From: CAIUPE01 sp046091665
Lineage (GTDB): Bacteria > Pseudomonadota > Alphaproteobacteria > Rhizobiales > Beijerinckiaceae
Length of the DNA: 64,000 nt
Assembly: GCA_046091665.1 (NCBI GenBank)
Contig: JBJTCD010000121.1
Coordinates: 11,024 to 75,023 of the forward strand
Direction: 5' to 3'
Below, piece by piece: positions 63,259 to 64,000 of the stretch. The notes under the pieces were generated by a model. The model saw only the letters and a program-made list of their open reading frames with translations, did no database searches and had not been told where the DNA came from. Each line of letters begins with the position of its first letter. Within the stretch, counting starts at the first letter, position 1. Made by a program: the position numbers and the translations under genes.

Positions 63259-63335
63259 GACTCCATAGCTCAGCTGGATAGAGCAGCCGCCTTCTAAGCG
63301 GCAGGTCGGAGGTTCGAATCCTCCTGGAGTCGCCA
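63259..63335 (+). tRNA. tRNA-Arg (anticodon TCT)
   Basis: A 77-base cloverleaf: acceptor GACTCCA/TGGAGTC, D stem GCTC/GAGC, anticodon stem GCCGC/GCGGC around loop CTTCTAA, T arm GGAGG-TTCGAAT-CCTCC, discriminator G and encoded CCA. The anticodon TCT reads AGA and AGG arginine codons. Confidence 0.96.
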
Positions 63336-63358
63336 GCCTCTCATTGAGGGCCTCTTTC

Positions 63359-63958
63359 GTGACTAATGATTTGCCGCCCTTTCTTGCTGATCTCGATGCC
63401 GCGCTTGAACATGGCTTTGATTTATTGACGAAAGCGGTGCGGCTTCGCACGGCGCCCATGCATACGCCCGTTGTCTCAACGATTGCACTCGATGGTCGCC
63501 CGCGCGCACGTGTCGTGGTGCTCAGAGCCTTTGATCGCGAGCGCAGACATTTGCGATTTCACACCGATATTCGTTCTGATAAATTTCAAGAGCTCCATGC
63601 GGATCCGCGCATCGCGCTTTTGTTTTATGATTCTGAAGAAAAAATTCAGCTTCGCATCGAAGGGCGAGCAACACTTCATAAGAATGATGAGAGTGCCAAC
63701 GCGGCTTGGGCGTCATCGCAGCCGATGAGTAAGCTTTGTTATGCTGTTGAACCGGGGCCGGGGCATCACATCAGCGCGCGCGATGATTTTTCTTTGCCGC
63801 GAGACAGAGCGGAAAGCGAAACGGGTCGCGCGCATTTCGCAGCCGTCATTGTGACGATCGAAGACATAGATTTCTTATGGCTTGGCGCCGCAGGCAACCG
63901 CCGCGCGTTGTATAAGTTTGGAGATCATCAATTCGACGCGCGCTGGGTTGTACCTTAA
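63359..63958 (+). CDS. Pyridoxamine 5'-phosphate oxidase-fold protein
   Basis: A 199-residue FMN-binding split-barrel protein. The region RPRARVVVLRAFDRERRHLRFHTDIRSDKFQEL (about 48-80) is the family core and FMN-binding stretch. The C-terminus (FDARWVVP) lacks the RLAP ending of true PdxH, and the N-terminal extension differs, so this is a PNPOx-family flavoprotein rather than confirmed pyridoxine biosynthesis enzyme. GTG at 63359 with GAGGG eight bases upstream is the preferred start; a TTG five codons earlier is in frame. Confidence 0.8.
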   Translation: MTNDLPPFLADLDAALEHGFDLLTKAVRLRTAPMHTPVVSTIALDGRPRARVVVLRAFDRERRHLRFHTDIRSDKFQELHADPRIALLFYDSEEKIQLRIEGRATLHKNDESANAAWASSQPMSKLCYAVEPGPGHHISARDDFSLPRDRAESETGRAHFAAVIVTIEDIDFLWLGAAGNRRALYKFGDHQFDARWVVP

Positions 63959-64000
63959 GCGTTATGAGCGGCGCGAAGGCGTGCAAACCCTGCTTCAAGA
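63955..64000 (-). CDS. Possible 3' end of a gene cut by the window edge
   Basis: On the minus strand a frame entering from the right reads EAGFARLRAAHNA and stops with TAA at 63957-63955, overlapping the stop of the convergent gene. The composition looks like a normal Ala/Arg-rich C-terminus, but 14 codons are too few for identification, and a plus-strand ATG at 63966 could equally open another gene. Confidence 0.3.
   Translation of the reverse strand, partial: LEAGFARLRAAHNA

Noticed and set aside
63336..63355. Small hairpin CCTC/GAGG after tRNA-Arg as a terminator
   Set aside because: The stem is only 4-5 bp with a weak T-tract and it overlaps the ribosome-binding site of the next gene.

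Overview
The window is chromosomal core genome of an alphaproteobacterium, most likely of the order Hyphomicrobiales (Rhizobiales). The signs are the linked clusters rnc-era-recO-parC, rpsF-rpsR-DUF2232-rplI followed by dnaB-alr-radA-cvpA-purF, fabD-fabG-acpP-fabF-mltG-gmk facing rsmA-lptD-lptG-lptF, an ldtR regulator beside an L,D-transpeptidase, an exoR-like Sel1 protein behind ilvD, and a mitochondrial-type complex I accessory subunit. Base composition looks only moderately GC-rich for this order. The genus cannot be fixed from sequence alone. No CRISPR array, insertion sequence, prophage or rRNA operon was seen.

Layout. 1-4.7 kb: RNase III, Era, RecO and ParC on the plus strand; parC carries an in-frame TAA at codon 275 in an otherwise full-length reading frame. 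4.7-15.1 kb: Bpt aminoacyl-transferase, CAP-domain lipoprotein, HemB, a small membrane protein, LdtR and its likely target L,D-transpeptidase, an AsmA-like protein, acetoacetyl-CoA synthetase, and two unrecognised helical proteins. 15.2-19.7 kb: tRNA-Gln(CTG) and an RND efflux pair. 19.8-26.9 kb: a lone receiver-like protein, Ppx/GppA, RlmE, GuaB, RsmB, GuaA and SlyX. 27-31.5 kb: a large coiled-coil protein, NnrU family, YfgM-like protein and Der. 31.5-41.2 kb: two long minus-strand blocks for replication, repair, cell wall and purine synthesis (dnaB-alr-radA-cvpA-purF-SDR) and for ribosomal proteins (rpsF-rpsR-DUF2232-rplI). 41.4-46.7 kb: MntH, IlvD, an ExoR-like protein and Xth. 46.8-52.7 kb: fatty-acid synthesis genes, MltG and Gmk. 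52.7-58.2 kb: RsmA and the LPS export proteins LptD, LptG and LptF. 58.3-64 kb: PepA, ArsC, HolC, an ABC-F ATPase, tRNA-Pro(TGG), an NDUFS4-like subunit, tRNA-Arg(TCT) and a PNPOx-fold protein.

Functionally the window joins envelope building (fatty acids, LPS export, peptidoglycan cross-linking and glycan release, D-alanine), guanine nucleotide supply (purF, guaB, guaA, gmk, ppx) and the information core (ribosome assembly, rRNA methylation, helicase, repair).

The points most worth a second look are the stop codon inside parC; three genes usually found in the fab/lpt neighbourhood that are absent here (yicC, surA, pdxA); dyad-symmetric sites before ldtR and the L,D-transpeptidase; a probable S6:S18 autoregulatory leader; and the uncharacterised pair at 13.8-15.1 kb. 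I saw no clear new multi-gene system.
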